From Ceratodon purpureus (taxonomy: Eukaryota; Streptophyta; Bryopsida; Pseudoditrichales; Ditrichaceae): DNA of 64,000 bases. The stretch's first letter is position 1. Every line of letters begins with the position of its first letter. The position numbers and the translations under genes were made by a program. The DNA lies in the NCBI GenBank assembly GCA_014871385.1, contig CM026426.1:16740183-16804182 (forward strand), given 5' to 3'. Below are positions 21,755-33,486 of the stretch, in pieces. The notes under the pieces were generated by a model. It was not told the DNA's origin. It searched no databases and saw nothing but the letters and a program-made list of their open reading frames with translations.

Positions 21755-24700
21755 ATGGAACCGGTTGAAGCGGTTGAACCGGTTGAAGTGGCTGCTCCGG
21801 CTAGAGCCATTCCGAGACTCGGTACGAGAGAGTGGGCACCATGGTTTACGGTCAAGCTCCAGGAAGGGTCACTGTCACATAAGGTAGCCCAATGTGTGTA
21901 TTGCAGGACCAAGTTTTCGTACGTGAAGCATAGGTGCTTTCAGCATTATGGTTGGGACCAGTCCAATCTCTCGAGGGTTTGCCAAAAGGCACCTACGGTA
22001 GTGAAGAGGAAGTTTCAGTTTTGCGCTGGGAAGATTCCCGGCCCTTTGACACAGGAGGAGATGGATGGTATGAGGCCAACGTTCCCCGCGTCAGTTCAAC
22101 GTGGGTGTTCCAGTGCTTCCACACACGGCACTCTGTACGGTGGATCCGAACCCTCGTATAATGATACCGAAGAGGACCGCAATGTCTCCAGTGCTGCACC
22201 TAGTAGGGCCGGTTCGAATACCACTAGGAGCTTGCGGCAACAGGACATGAGTGAAGCACTCCAGATCGCCAAGCGAAAGGAGCTGGACATGTTGTGGTCA
22301 TCCTTCTTTTACGAAGCCAACGTCGCATTCAACGTGGCCAAGCACCCAGCATTTATTAAGGCGGTGAGCACAACTGCGGCTGCCGGATTTAACTACGGTC
22401 CTCCTTCCTATGACGCGATGCGAACAACGCACATCAAGGAAAAAAAGAAGTTGATCAAGGCAAAGATTGATGAACGTACGAAAACCTCGACCGAGTTATA
22501 CGGGGCTACCATATGCTCCGATGGTTGGGATAATGTGAATCGCCGACCGTTGATGAATGTCATGCTAGTATGTCCGGCAGGCGATGTATTTCTTGGGTCT
22601 GTTGATACGACTGGCGAGAAGAAGTCAATGGGATATATTGCGGGGGAGATGAAGAAATATATTCAAGAAATTGGCCCTCAGAATGTTGTCCAAATTTGCA
22701 CGGACAATGCAGCCAACATGCTTGGCGCCATGGATAATATCCTAGAGGAGTATCCTCACATGTACAAGCAGGGCTGTTGTGCCCATATTCTAGATCTTCT
22801 TATGGAGGACTGGGGCAAGGAAGTCTTTGTAAAGGATTTGGTCGCCAAGGCTAAACACGTGTGTCATTACATTCGGAGACATCATGTTCCCATGGCCCTT
22901 TTCCGCAAATTTGAACCGAAGTTGTCCTTGGTGGTTCCCGCTGAAACCAGATTCGCTTGTAACTATCTGATGATAGAGCGCCTTATGGAGGTTAAATTTG
23001 CTTTGGAGCAAGTAGTCATGGCAGCGGAGTGGTTCGATTATGTCGACGGTTTATTCAACCAAACCAAGGGGGTGCGTAATCATGCACGCGCAAGCGTAGT
23101 GCGTCAAACAATTCGTGGTGATGGGTTCTAGCATCAGTGTGACAACTTCACGCACCTAGTGAAACCAGCCCCGGTAGCTCTCAGAACCTTCGATGGAAAC
23201 GAGCCGGCAATGGGCAAGGCATGGGTTACAATGAGCAACCTAAAGGATCACGTGTACAGTCTCCGAGGATCCCCTTGCTTTTTCCCACCTGTCATGGCAA
23301 CAAGGATGGAGATGCGGTTTGACCGTAGATGGGACATGATGCACACCGATCTTCATTATGCCGCGGCGCTCTTGAACCCGTGGGTTAGAACGCATAAGGG
23401 CTTACAAGCCATAGAAGCGAAGGCGGCTCTCAATCGGGTGTTTAGTCAGGTGGGTGGCCAAATGGGAATTCCATTTGCCGTTCTTATGAAAGAGATGATC
23501 GAGTTCGACAAGGGACGTGGCCCTTACAGCCCCGAAGTGACCATCGATATCAAAGGTTTGAATCTGGAACCCCATCAATGGTGGCAGAGGATTGGAGGGG
23601 GGCCCTTGGCAATCATTGCGAAGCGCATTTTATCTCAGGTCTGCTCCGCCTCATCGTGTGAACGGAATTGGAGCATGAATTCGTTTGTCCACAACAAGGT
23701 ACGCAACCGCCTGGGGTTGGAGAAGTCTGAGGCCTTGGTGTACATTTATACGAATAGCAGACTCCTCCGCGAACGCCCAAAGCCCAACCCCCTCAGATGG
23801 TACGAGAACAATGCATGGTCAGAGGAGTCAGATCCGGAGAGAGATCCAAGCGAAGAGGACGGAGATGACGACGATCATTACATACCAGTTGACCACGTTG
23901 GCAGTGGGGATGATGATGTCTGGGGACATGATAACGTCGACGTTTACACGAATGGGCAAAATGACGGTAATGGCAACGGGCGCGGTGACGCTAACCGCAA
24001 CAATCCGCGTGACCGCAACAACCACGATGATAACGGTGATGCGTACGACTTCAACAATGAACCAGAATATAACCAGGGAAACCCGGACATGAACATCTAT
24101 GGAGACGAATTACCCACAATCCCGGTATTTGATGAAGCGGCTAATGCAGAAGGAAGAGACGCACGTGACGAAAGAGATGCTATTCCAGTCCAAATCAATC
24201 CCAAGAACAATGACGGGGTTGCAGATGATTCATCCAGCGAGGACCATCTTGGCAACGATATCCATGCTGGCGATGATGACGAGGACAATGACGAAGGGGG
24301 TGATGGAAGTCATGGACGGGCTGTAGATGGACCTCATTGGACCGGCCTCGTTAGTGGGGAGGGCAACTGGGGAACCGTTCCGGCACAAGGAGACTCAAGC
24401 TTGCTTCAAGAGATTCCTCCTGCTCACGAGAGAAGGATCGTCCACGCAATCCCCGCATAGACTGTGCCTCCATCGCAACCCACTGGTACGGGCTGTATCG
24501 AATCATATACAATCGTGGATGGAGGCCTGGCTCGGAGGCCCACAAGTTCAATGGGCGCAAAAATAGCCCGACTCCTTAGATCATCTGCAGCGGCGAGGCT
24601 TCCACTCAATCGAGCTGGTGGTAGTCGGCGTGGTGCCTCCACCGCCAAGCTAGTCCCAGTGGCGCCAGCTATAGACGATGCCGTACAGAATGTGGCCCAA

Positions 24701-25198
24701 CGTGGTGCAAAGAAGTCCACAGACAAGGTTGTTAGGAAACCACCATCACAAGAACCCCGTGGAGGAACACGAAAGTCAAGCAAAAGAACCGGACCTGATC
24801 CCCTTCCATTCTATAAAGGGTACACTGAAGGGGGGCCATCTTCTGGAACTGGGGTTGTTTGCACACGCATAATCAGTGAGGATGGCATCACAGCCATCGA
24901 TAATTCCGGAAAGGAGAGGCCTATGAAGCGCCTAGTAAGTGCCAGAGATGGCGATACGGGTGAAGTTTCCATGCAAGTGCGCAATATTACATCGGAGGTG
25001 GAAGGAGAGGTACAAGCTCCAGTGGTCGGAGCTCCTGAGGATGAAGGTGACAACGAGCACTCAGAGGAGGAAGACCCGGATTGCGATGAGGCGCCAGATG
25101 ACGAAGATGTGATAATCCGGCACGAACTGGGGCCCACTGTGGCTCGGAGAAGACAATCTTCACGCAAGAAGAAGCCCCGCAAAGCAAGGAGAGTCTAG
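21755..25198 (+). pseudogene. hAT-1 transposase, full length, two in-frame TAG codons
   Basis: One frame of 1,147 codon positions from ATG 21755. A BED-like finger spans residues 47-76 (C47, C50, H64, C76). A DUF659-type core follows, with the catalytic Asp in CSDGW (about 256), then CTDNAANM (about 316), and the C-terminal dimerisation block with Glu in SCERNWSM (about 636) and NKVRNRLGLEKSEALVYIY. An Asp/Asn/Gly-rich linker (about 700-900) and a basic-acidic tail follow. TAG at codon 459 (23129) stands where hAT proteins have Trp (DGFW). TAG at codon 902 (24458) fits a former CAG. The frame is otherwise intact, so loss is recent, or the gene is inactive now and mobilised in trans. Confidence 0.8.
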
Positions 25199-25664
25199 AC
25201 TGTGGTCACCTTTTTAGCGCATGAAGTAGCAGTAAATCTAACCATAAAATCTACCGGCTAAAAACCCAAAAAAAATACTATGTTATTCTTAATGTTTTTT
25301 TTTTTTCTTGGTAGCACCTTCTTATTACGTAGACTTATACTGTTACTTAGAGTCAACCTAGTTCATTATCTCACACTCAAAGGAATTGTATGGTTGTGCT
25401 TTGTATTATTTTTTTTCTTATGAAATGTAATTTTATAATGTCTATTTTTCATTCAATGTTAACCATTTTGACAAACAACTTGAATTATTGTGGATTTTGA
25501 AGGCATTTGAATATTTCCTGTCTACTTTTTACGTCGTACCTTGTTTCTTTATCGCTAAATGTGGTTAATATATCTCCATTGAGTAATTTCGCAGTGATTT
25601 TTTTTTGTATTCCGTTCAATATACGAGTATACCGTAACCGAACCTGTACAGTGTATGTAACGCT
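25199..25664. other. 3' flank of the transposase gene
   Basis: AT-rich non-coding interval. A poly-T run lies at about 25295-25310. No gene seen. Confidence 0.4.
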
Positions 25665-26038
25665 GCATATCCGGGCGCGTGCACGGGGACGGGCGCGTAC
25701 AGGAAGGCGGGCCAGTGCAAGGAGTCGATCGCGTGCGCGGGGACGGACGCGTGCACAGTCACGGGCGCGTGAAGCGTGCTCGCGCGTACAGATAACCGGC
25801 GCGCGCAGGGTTACGAGCGCGAGCACGCGGGCACGGGCGCCTGCGGCGTCGGGCGTGCCCGATGTGGGCTGACGGGCGCGCACGTGGGCACGGGCGCGTA
25901 CAGAGGGCATGGGCGCGGGCAGTCCCCTGTGCGAACGCGGTGGACGGGCGCGTGCGGACGGGAGCATGCGAACGGGCGCGTGTGGAGGCCCTGTGCGCGC
26001 GCGTGTACGCGCTTACGGGCACGATCAGCCGAGGGGAG
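25665..26038 (-). promoter_or_regulatory. CGCGCCCG array 6, inverted (upstream of kinase-like gene)
   Basis: The same word appears here as CGGGCGCG, opposite in orientation to the other arrays, yet it still leads into a TATA box for a plus-strand gene. If the word is a protein-binding site it probably works in either orientation. Confidence 0.65.
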
Positions 26039-26046
26039 CATAAAAG
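26039..26046 (+). promoter_or_regulatory. TATA box of the kinase-like gene
   Basis: GAGCATAAAAGGCGCCCC. The hAT-2 copy is at 52042-52049. Confidence 0.6.
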
Positions 26047-26218
26047 GCGCCCCTTAACCCTTATTTTCTACTTTTCAAAGTCTCCTCTTCCAGGTGGCTC
26101 CTTGTCCTAGCTCGTGACTCCACGTGCTCTGCTTGGAACTGCAGGAAGTGGGAGCAACCAGATTGGGTGGGGGGGAAACTTTTGTTTTTTTTTTTTAGTC
26201 CAATTTATTATTCCAACT

Positions 26219-27787
26219 ATGTCGCTCTCTGGTGGATCCGGGAAACGTCCCGCGTACTTAGATCTTGATGCTCCTGTAGATGAGGTGGTGGCAACCTCCA
26301 CAGCACCATCTCATACAGGCTCGAACCCGTCATCGAGCTCCTCGGGAAAGAAGAACCGGAAGTCGGCGAGTGAGAGGGACCCGGACTACCCACCTCCTCG
26401 CTACCAGGATTTTGTTAGAGAGCTAGCATTGGAGTGGTACGGATGTCGGAAACGGGAGATGATTACCCGTACATACGTTGAGAAGGGGGAGACCGGAATT
26501 AAGGACTTGAAGACCCAGTTGGAAGAGTACTTGTGGAAGAAGCTGGACAATTCCGAGAGATATAATGATTGTATTGGTTACTATCATTTCCCTAAGTGGA
26601 TGGAGCAACAAATAACAACAAACACTACGAACATTGTGCATGTCTTTGAGTGTGTCGCCAAGAAGCCGAAGGAGGGCTACTCGCGGGCGCAGAAGGAGGA
26701 GATAGAGAAGCTCAAATATGTCCAGGATTCGTGCGCAAGATTCTCGAGTAATAGGACGAGGGTGAGGCCATGGCTTGAAGCTGGACTGAAAAGCGCAATG
26801 GATAAATACTTGTGGGGAGCAGTGGTTGGAGTTCCAAGAGGGGTCAAGTTGGTTCCGCTGTCAGGCACAAAGGAAGGCGGTTATGGTAAAGTCCAAAAAT
26901 TACGTATTGTTGGCATGCAAACCATACCTAAGACTTGTGTCTTTGCGGGGAAGATGTCGAAGGCTACTGACGAGACCCAGAAGCGGTATGAGACATCAAT
27001 AGAAGCCATGGTTTGCAGGATTGACCATCCCGGCGTTATTAAGTTTTTTGCGGTCAATGACTGGACGATGGAAGCCTACACGCTTTGGTGGAATGGGGAT
27101 TGCCTGCAGAATTTTCTGAACAAGTTCAATTCAAATATCGGTGAGGGTACTCAGAACCGTAACATCCACAAGCAAACTGATATGCCCATGGAAACACGTG
27201 ACCGTGTTAAGGCCTTCCGCACCCATAGGGCCAAGCTAGCTTGGGCACTGATCTGTATTATGGACCGGGTCCATAAGGGGTATTTGCAGCATAATGACAT
27301 CTCCCCATGAAACGTCTTGCTTCACTTCCAAGAGGATAAAGTGAGCAAAGTTTACATTGGAGTATGCGATTGGGGCCTTGCAAGTCGGGTGTGTGAGACA
27401 ACTCCTTCAAGGTACGGTTATCCAACTGCTGAGGCGCGTACGGCTGCCTTCAAGGAACGTGGTACGTTTGTGGCTTCGGAGTTGTGGTACACTTATGGTA
27501 AGCCAAATTCGGAGACCTCATATGAAACTCTAAGGAAAAGACATCTATATACGCAGGCTGCCGATGCGTACTCGGTTGGAGTGGTAGCAAATAAGATTTG
27601 CGATAATGAGGACGACTTCGACCTTTTCAAGGATACAGCGGGGAAGGCTAGATTTGCGGTGGTGTTGAAGGAGCTCACAAATCCCGATCCCAAGAACCGC
27701 TCTACCTTGCAGTTGGTCCACGCTACTCTAACAGCCCCTCCCTACAATTTCCAGATCCCAGAGTGTTGTTATCGCAAACATATTTAA
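26219..27787 (+). pseudogene. hAT-1 gene 4: protein-kinase-like protein with in-frame TGA
   Basis: ATG 26219 opens a 522-position frame. The N-terminal 200 residues are helical and unrecognised. A kinase-like fold follows: a glycine loop in GTKEGGYGKV (about 216-225), Lys in VFAGKMSK (about 245), a catalytic-loop-like GYLQHNDISP (about 355-363), a metal-binding-like VCDWGLASRV (about 382-391, DWG for DFG), and a VASEL segment (about 418) where APE is expected. A TGA at 27308 interrupts the catalytic loop between ISP and NVLLHF, where Arg (CGA) would fit. The frame continues unchanged to 27787. Kinases are not standard hAT cargo. The TGA also occurs in the hAT-2 copy, which lies in a converted tract. 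Confidence 0.65.
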
Positions 27788-27974
27788 AAGTACGCAAGTA
27801 GTGACAACAATATAATATTCCCAGTTTTCCAGAAGCGGGGACATTCTTTGTAAGTGGTTTACTGCCACAATTTTGCAATACTTTTCAATAAACATTGCAC
27901 TTCCCAATTGCCCTCTCCTGAAATACATGCCCTCTCTTGTGATGTTGCTCGAGTTCGCTCTTTCCCTACTAACC
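27788..27974. other. 3' flank of the kinase-like gene
   Basis: Short AT-rich interval between the kinase-like stop and array 7. No gene seen. Confidence 0.4.
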
Positions 27975-28290
27975 TACAACGCTCGCGCCCGACAGCTGGC
28001 GCCCGATGCAGCGTACTCGCCCGAACGCACGCGCCCAATACTGTGCGCACCCGCTCCAGGCTCGCGCCCACATGACCGCGCCCGATAAGTGTGGTCGCGC
28101 CATTCAACTGGATCGCGCCCGCAGCGACGCTCGCGCCCGTTTGCACGCGCACGCGCACGGCCGAAACGACGCACGCGCCCTTGCTCTCCCGCACTCCTCC
28201 GCGCGCCCGTGACATCGCGTTCGCGCGGACGCTCGCGCCCGTCGTGCTGCTCGCGTCCGTAATCGCGCTCGCGCCCGCACTAATTCAGCG
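27975..28290 (+). repeat. CGCGCCCG array 7 (right subterminal)
   Basis: GC-rich CGCGCCCG words followed by CGGACGG-type words up to the right end. With array 1 it frames the element and may be a subterminal transposase-binding region. Confidence 0.6.
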
Positions 28291-28401
28291 CTAGGTAAAT
28301 TTGTTTTACCCTTACCGTGAGTCAACTGGTCAACGCCCTTATGTAACGGACGCGGGGGTCTGTCTTGTCACCATGACGGACTAACGGACTAACGGACGGT
28401 C

Positions 28402-28421
28402 CGTCCATTATGACAACCATG
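28402..28421 (-). repeat. right terminal inverted repeat of hAT-1
   Basis: The reverse complement reads CATGGTTGTCATAATGGACG and is followed by the duplication GTCTCTGG at 28422-28429. Confidence 0.85.
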
Positions 28422-28429
28422 GTCTCTGG

Positions 28430-28780
28430 GGGAAATGGTTAAAAGTTCGTTTCATTCTTGAGTCATTTTTGTGACTTCCCCGAATTCATGAGACTCAAAT
28501 TTGGACTGTAGGATCCAAGAGCTATTTTTTGGCCTTCTAGTTTAGGGGGAAATGGTTAGAAGTTAATTTGTTTCTCGATTTGATTTTGTGGTTTCCTCGA
28601 TGTCATGAGATTGAAATTTAGACTATATGATCCGATAGCTGTTTTTTGGCATTCTAGATTTCAAGGGAATGGTTAGAAAGTAGTAAGTCTTCTGAGTCAG
28701 TTTAGTGGTTTCCACGATGTCATGGAATTGAAATTATGACTGTCGGATCTGACAGCTGTATTGCAGCGATTCATGGTCAC
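28430..28780 (+). repeat. 118-bp tandem array, right part
   Basis: Three further units of the array interrupted by hAT-1, with GGATCC-type centres at about 28511, 28630 and 28747 (the last two diverged). The repeat leads into the acceptor of the MULE 3' exon. Confidence 0.75.
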
Positions 28781-28815
28781 AAGTGATTCAATTTTATGGT
28801 CACTTATGATTGCAG

Positions 28816-30227
28816 AATTTGACTGAGGCTGAGAAGGATGAGATGCCCTCCTGCAATTTAGCAGAGACTGTGCACAACAAGTGGCAACAACAGTCTGGCA
28901 ACCGCTGTGAGGACGTCTTTGTGGCCACCGTGGATGATTATGTTCGTGCATTTATGCAAATCACGAACTACAGTGGATTCCTTTGTGGCGAGACTCCTGG
29001 TAGGGTACCGTCCAAGGCAGAGTTGGGACTTAGGCGTGCACAAAAGTCTCGAGACTCCAAGCAAATTGCAAAGGCAACGGAGCATTTTCCTGATGCAACA
29101 ACACTGCTCTCTCGACAACCTCACCTCGAAGGAGAATAAATCTTTGGCTCTACAAAGCGTAGACTCGACCAATCGATCGGTAGCCAATTTGAATCACATC
29201 GCCCCGACAAAATGAATCTCTCGGAACCCCGCGTGAGCACTAGATCCACTTGAAGTCGAACCGAGGGCATGCTCGACGCAGATGTTGCGCCCACCTCGCC
29301 ACCTGTTGAGGTGATGGCGTCCGTCGGTCGGCATCATGTTACAGCTGTCGAAGAGACCGAGGTGGACGATTCCAGGTGGCACATTGTTCGAATGCCCAAG
29401 AAATGCGCCAAAGCATGTTTCGCACTGCAGGCCAAGACAAACAAGAAGTGGAAGGCTCGGGTCGTACGGGGAATAGGGCGACCGGAGTGCCCTGCTATTG
29501 GGGAATGATGGAAGACTACAAGCGTGACAAATTAATTCGCATGCACTTCTGTTTTTGCAATGACAACATTTGGCGCTCTGTTGGAGGTACCAGCCGGAAA
29601 TATGTCCGCTCTAGGCCTTCTCTCCCAGCCGTCCGGCCTGTGAAACGTGGAACACGCCTCACAAAAAGGGAGATTCTGGACTTTGAAGCAGCAGGTTTCA
29701 ATTTGCCTCGACGCTGGGAGCTGCCAGCGGATCACACCTTCGAGGATGCCTCTCTTCATCCGAAGCAACCGCTTCTGGACTTGTTTCACCTTGATGTCCC
29801 GTCTAATCCAGAGATCTATCCTACCGTCCGAGGCAGATTCAAGATTCGACGTTGCAATCGAGCTCCACGCACCGAGCATGAGAACAATTGGCCATCCTCC
29901 CTCCTCCTTTCAATTCGGATCAAATCAGTAACGTTGATTCCAAGCCCAGGATTTGGTTGTATCATCAACCTTCTTTCCAAGACATGGTCCTATAAGATTA
30001 CCGTTGGTCCAGAGCCAATTTGCACTTGCCCATACTTTACGGAAATGGCCGTGAAGTCTCTCGGTAAACGCCCCCCTTGGGTCCCCTGCAAGCACCTTTA
30101 TCACATTTACAATGCCATCTTCAGCCTTGATCAGTTTGAGGACACCTTCATTCATGCTCCGACCTTGAGCTTCAATGAGGTCAAGACCATCCTCGAGAGC
30201 AGGCTTCTACAGTACATTATAACTTAG
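28816..30227 (+). pseudogene. MULE-like protein, 3' part with SWIM zinc finger
   Basis: Begins after the acceptor GATTGCAG at 28815, in phase 0 with the 5' exon ending at 13721. The first block reads CNLAETVHNKW and TVDDYVRAFMQ, typical of the region following a MULE core. The frame continues through TAA (29137) and TGA (about 29257), shifts by one base near 29500, and ends in a SWIM finger: CTCPYF, then a spacer, then CKHLYHIY (about 30020-30110). SWIM fingers (CxCxnCxH) are standard in plant MULE proteins. Broken. An almost exact copy of 28816-30116 lies in hAT-2. Confidence 0.65.
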
Positions 30228-31395
30228 TTTGGAGTTTGCTCTAAGGAGTTGCAGGAGGGACGGGAAGGGCACCCTATCTATTGGGCTCTTTCCTCCATCT
30301 AGCGAAGGAGTCATTTTAGGCTGTAGGATCCGACAGCCATTTTTTAGGTAGGTCGTGAATGGGGGAAACTCATGATGCACAGAGGGATAGCCGTTGATCC
30401 CGTAGCCGGTTGCCGGGTATTTGTGGGGTTTCTGTTGGATGCGATCTCGTAGTGAGTCGAATACTCTCAGACCTGTTTTCTCTAAGCCACAAGACCATTC
30501 AGACAATGTCAAGGCTCAAGATTTATCTTGAATCGCATGTTCCTATTTTATCAATACATATATAAAGCATTTTTTCATTGGCTCCATATGCACTTACTGA
30601 ATACAGAATAATAGACAAACCATCGTCACAACTGATGAAAGTGTCCGGATTTCCTCCATGTTGACTGACACTAAAATTGGGCTGTTGGATCCGACAGCCC
30701 TTTTTTGACACGACACCAACTGGGGGAGATGACCCATTCCATGTAAGAGGCGGAAGCCTCCATGAGCTACGAATTCTCTGGTCCCATTCATCTCATCTCA
30801 CTTGACCTCCATGATGCAATTTCAAGCTCTCTTACACCTTTAAAGGGCCGTCAAGCTCTTTATTGTTGTTTGATGAGCGCCATAAAATGGTTGATCCGAA
30901 TTAGAAGCCGCCAAATCCTGTCACTCAATTTTGGTTTCATCAATGAATCAATTCCTTAGAAGGCCGGCAGCTAGAAACACTAACCGCCAAAAATAGCTAT
31001 AAAGACTCGTATCGAACAAGTGTTCAATGTTACCCACTTTTTGGCTCATCTTGAAATAGGGCTGTCGGATCCGACAGCACTTTTAGTCCACCACTCTAAG
31101 TGGAGGAAAACCCGTGTCGGGTGAAACCTTCAAATCGGCCGTCATACTCGTCTGCGATCTTCTTGATCCACTGATAAATCTCTACCGCCCAACAACTCCC
31201 CATGGATCATTAAGAGCATGGGACCAAACCTCAATGACCTAAGGCAGTTGTTAATAAACATTATTATCTCCTCTAGGAGGCCTTTGTTGTTCAAAAATTT
31301 GATATTTGAATGACAATGACGACCTTGAGAAGATATGGCGTGGGCATCATTATAGCGCCTCCTAAGGCGACATACGTACAAGATCAATTCGTTCA
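30228..31395. other. unassigned region with three GGATCC palindromes
   Basis: No convincing gene. GCTGTAGGATCCGACAGC at 30320, GCTGTTGGATCCGACAGC at 30681 and the perfect palindrome GCTGTCGGATCCGACAGC at 31061 lie in otherwise unlike contexts. Confidence 0.55.
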
Positions 31396-32073
31396 ATGGT
31401 CGTGGATTTTTCTACAACTCTCATTATGGAATCCGAGCATGTCCTGCTTATATGGATCCAATCTCTATCAGCCCATCGAGTACGGTCACCTATGCCTAGT
31501 CTACTTCTATCTTCTCATGCGTGCAAGAGAACACTATATAGCCGCACAGAAGCAGTCGAATCCATCATAGTCACAAGCTTCCACTTCCGTCTATCGTTTC
31601 GCCTTGTTTTCATGGCACCGCTCATGTTTAGCCTAAACGGCACGACGGAGTTCATGCTAGAGCCTGGAAGTATGTTAGAACCGCAGATAGGGGATATTGT
31701 TATACGCAGAATTTGGGCGCAGTCCGCTGTCCAATATTATCTATACCAATCGCCCGAAGATTGGTATTTGTATCACAAGACGTGGCTCCTGAAGATCTTC
31801 TGGTGCCCTGTCTCCTATCCAGCGAATAGAAGTCTTGATGCCAATACTCCAAGGAGCATGAAATGCATAATACTAATGGTGTGGGAATATGGGCTCGGAT
31901 TTAAGGAGTCTCTTACAGGGGGTATACTCTTACCGGAGTCATCACTAGCTGACGCTGCTGAAGAGCCGGGCCTTGGAAGAGGCGGATCCTATCCAGACAA
32001 GAACACCATTGTCTTGGCGTTCTGGCAGCTGACTTCACCTCAGGGTCCCACCTTCTTACGTGTAGATTTCTAG
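31396..32073 (+). CDS. unrecognised 225-codon ORF
   Basis: Long open frame without repeats. It is hydrophobic in part, with Trp/Tyr-rich segments such as QYYLYQSPEDWYLYHKTW. I recognise no domain and see no splice signals that extend it. It may be a fragment of an older element. Confidence 0.2.
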   Translation: MVVDFSTTLIMESEHVLLIWIQSLSAHRVRSPMPSLLLSSHACKRTLYSRTEAVESIIVTSFHFRLSFRLVFMAPLMFSLNGTTEFMLEPGSMLEPQIGDIVIRRIWAQSAVQYYLYQSPEDWYLYHKTWLLKIFWCPVSYPANRSLDANTPRSMKCIILMVWEYGLGFKESLTGGILLPESSLADAAEEPGLGRGGSYPDKNTIVLAFWQLTSPQGPTFLRVDF

Positions 32074-32499
32074 AAGGACAAGTATTTTGATGAAAATTAT
32101 GCAGATGAAAATTATGAAAGCTGATGGTCCTGTCGGTAATGGATTCCCTTTCCCGTCGAGGTACCCTACTGAGAACAATTACCTCATGGTCGAGGGATGG
32201 TACCCCCTGGGATGCTAATGTCTTGATCACAGGGGCCTTAGCACAATATCCTCCGATGTTGCTCACAGAGGTCTATTCTTGACTCGGTACAAGCGTTTCA
32301 AGTGTACCAGAGTATAGGAAGAATAGCATGCATGTACCTTGGAGTAGTTACTTGTACCGCTTTTATACATTGTGAGTAAAAAACTCAATTATTTTGCTTT
32401 GTCAATTACTTGCTACGGGAATTGCATTTCGGTTTGGTCAAGGTCATTCCCTTTTCACTTTGATTCTCATTTGCAAATATTACGTATCAATAAAAACAT

Positions 32500-33240
32500 G
32501 GGCTCCGACTTCCACTTCTGCGCAGCTCTGTAGCCCAAATGCATGATTTCTCCCAAAACCCAAATATCAAGTTCAAGCGAGTCACCATGCGAGACAAAGG
32601 GTTGGGGCTCCAGCATGGGCTCATGGGCAAGGCAACGGCCTTGGCTCACACTCTGAACCTGATATTAGATTTTAAAAGCATCGTCCTCGTCCTCTTATGT
32701 GTGCTTACCAGGTTGCTTGGTGAAGTGGCCAGGCGGCATGGGGGGATGGGGGGAATGTTTGGCGGGGCCCGGGGGCAAGTGGGAGGGGGAGTGTTTGGGT
32801 TTTCCTTTCCGCCGGAAGTTGGTGATGGCAAAAATGAGATGTAGGATCCGACAGCCCAATTTCACAAAACACATACACAGGGGAAAGCCATGGTGCTACC
32901 CCGTGATATCCAACCCCCCGGTTGATGCCCTCGTGATACTCATTTTTCAAGATTTCTGTACCATTTTAAACCGGGTGGCATGGTTAAGGGGTTACGCGGT
33001 ATGGGAGGATGGGAGGATATTTGGGGGGGCCCGGGGACAAGTGGGAGGGGCACTGTTCGGGTGGCCATTTCCGCTGCAAGTTGGTGATGGCGGAAATCAG
33101 CTATAGGATCCAACAGCCCCATTTCGCAAGGAACCTGCACCGGAGAAAGCCATGGTGCTACCCCCGTTATACCCAACCCCTGGTTGATGCCCTCGTGATA
33201 ATCATTTTTCAAAATTTCTGTACCATTTTAAACCGTGATA
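32500..33240 (+). repeat. repeat A, copies 3 and 4 in tandem
   Basis: Copy 3 (about 32500-32960) is complete. Copy 4 (about 32961-33240) lacks the first part. Both carry the G-rich block, TTGGTGATGGC and a GGATCC palindrome variant (32842 and 33107), then the CCATGGTGCTACCCC block. Confidence 0.75.
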
Positions 33241-33486
33241 TCATGGCGAATCCATCCTTGAGTCTCTTCTAATTTGAGGCATGGTTCCTTTTCCTTGAAA
33301 GGCAATTGCGGCCTTCTACTAGATTCGTGAATTAGATTATAATCAGATAATTTTGTACTTGCGACATTCCACTAGACTCCTATCTTAGCTAATTTTCCGT
33401 GCCTACTAAATTGTAAATTGAGAAGAACTAACTTTAAAGATATTGCAGAAAAATGCTAAATAACAGGTTCAACACGTAGCATAATT
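33241..33486. other. no gene seen
   Basis: AT-rich spacer without repeats or a supported frame. Confidence 0.4.

Larger units (their letters stand above)
14349..28421 (+). mobile_element. giant hAT element hAT-1 (14.07 kb)
   Basis: Left end CAGGGTTGTCATAATGGACG. The right end, reverse-complemented, is CATGGTTGTCATAATGGACG. Flanks GTTTCTGG (14341-14348) and GTCTCTGG (28422-28429) match 7/8 bp, as expected for a hAT duplication. The interrupted 118-bp array is continuous when the insert is removed. Inside lies a hAT transposase plus three plus-strand cargo genes (coiled-coil, RING-type, kinase-like) with similar promoters. Typical hAT elements are about 3-5 kb, so this is very large. All genes except the first contain in-frame stops. 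Confidence 0.85.

Noticed and set aside
30679-30706. Bacterial-type rho-independent terminator
   Set aside because: The hairpin plus T-run looks like one, but the window is eukaryotic and the motif is part of a dispersed palindrome family.
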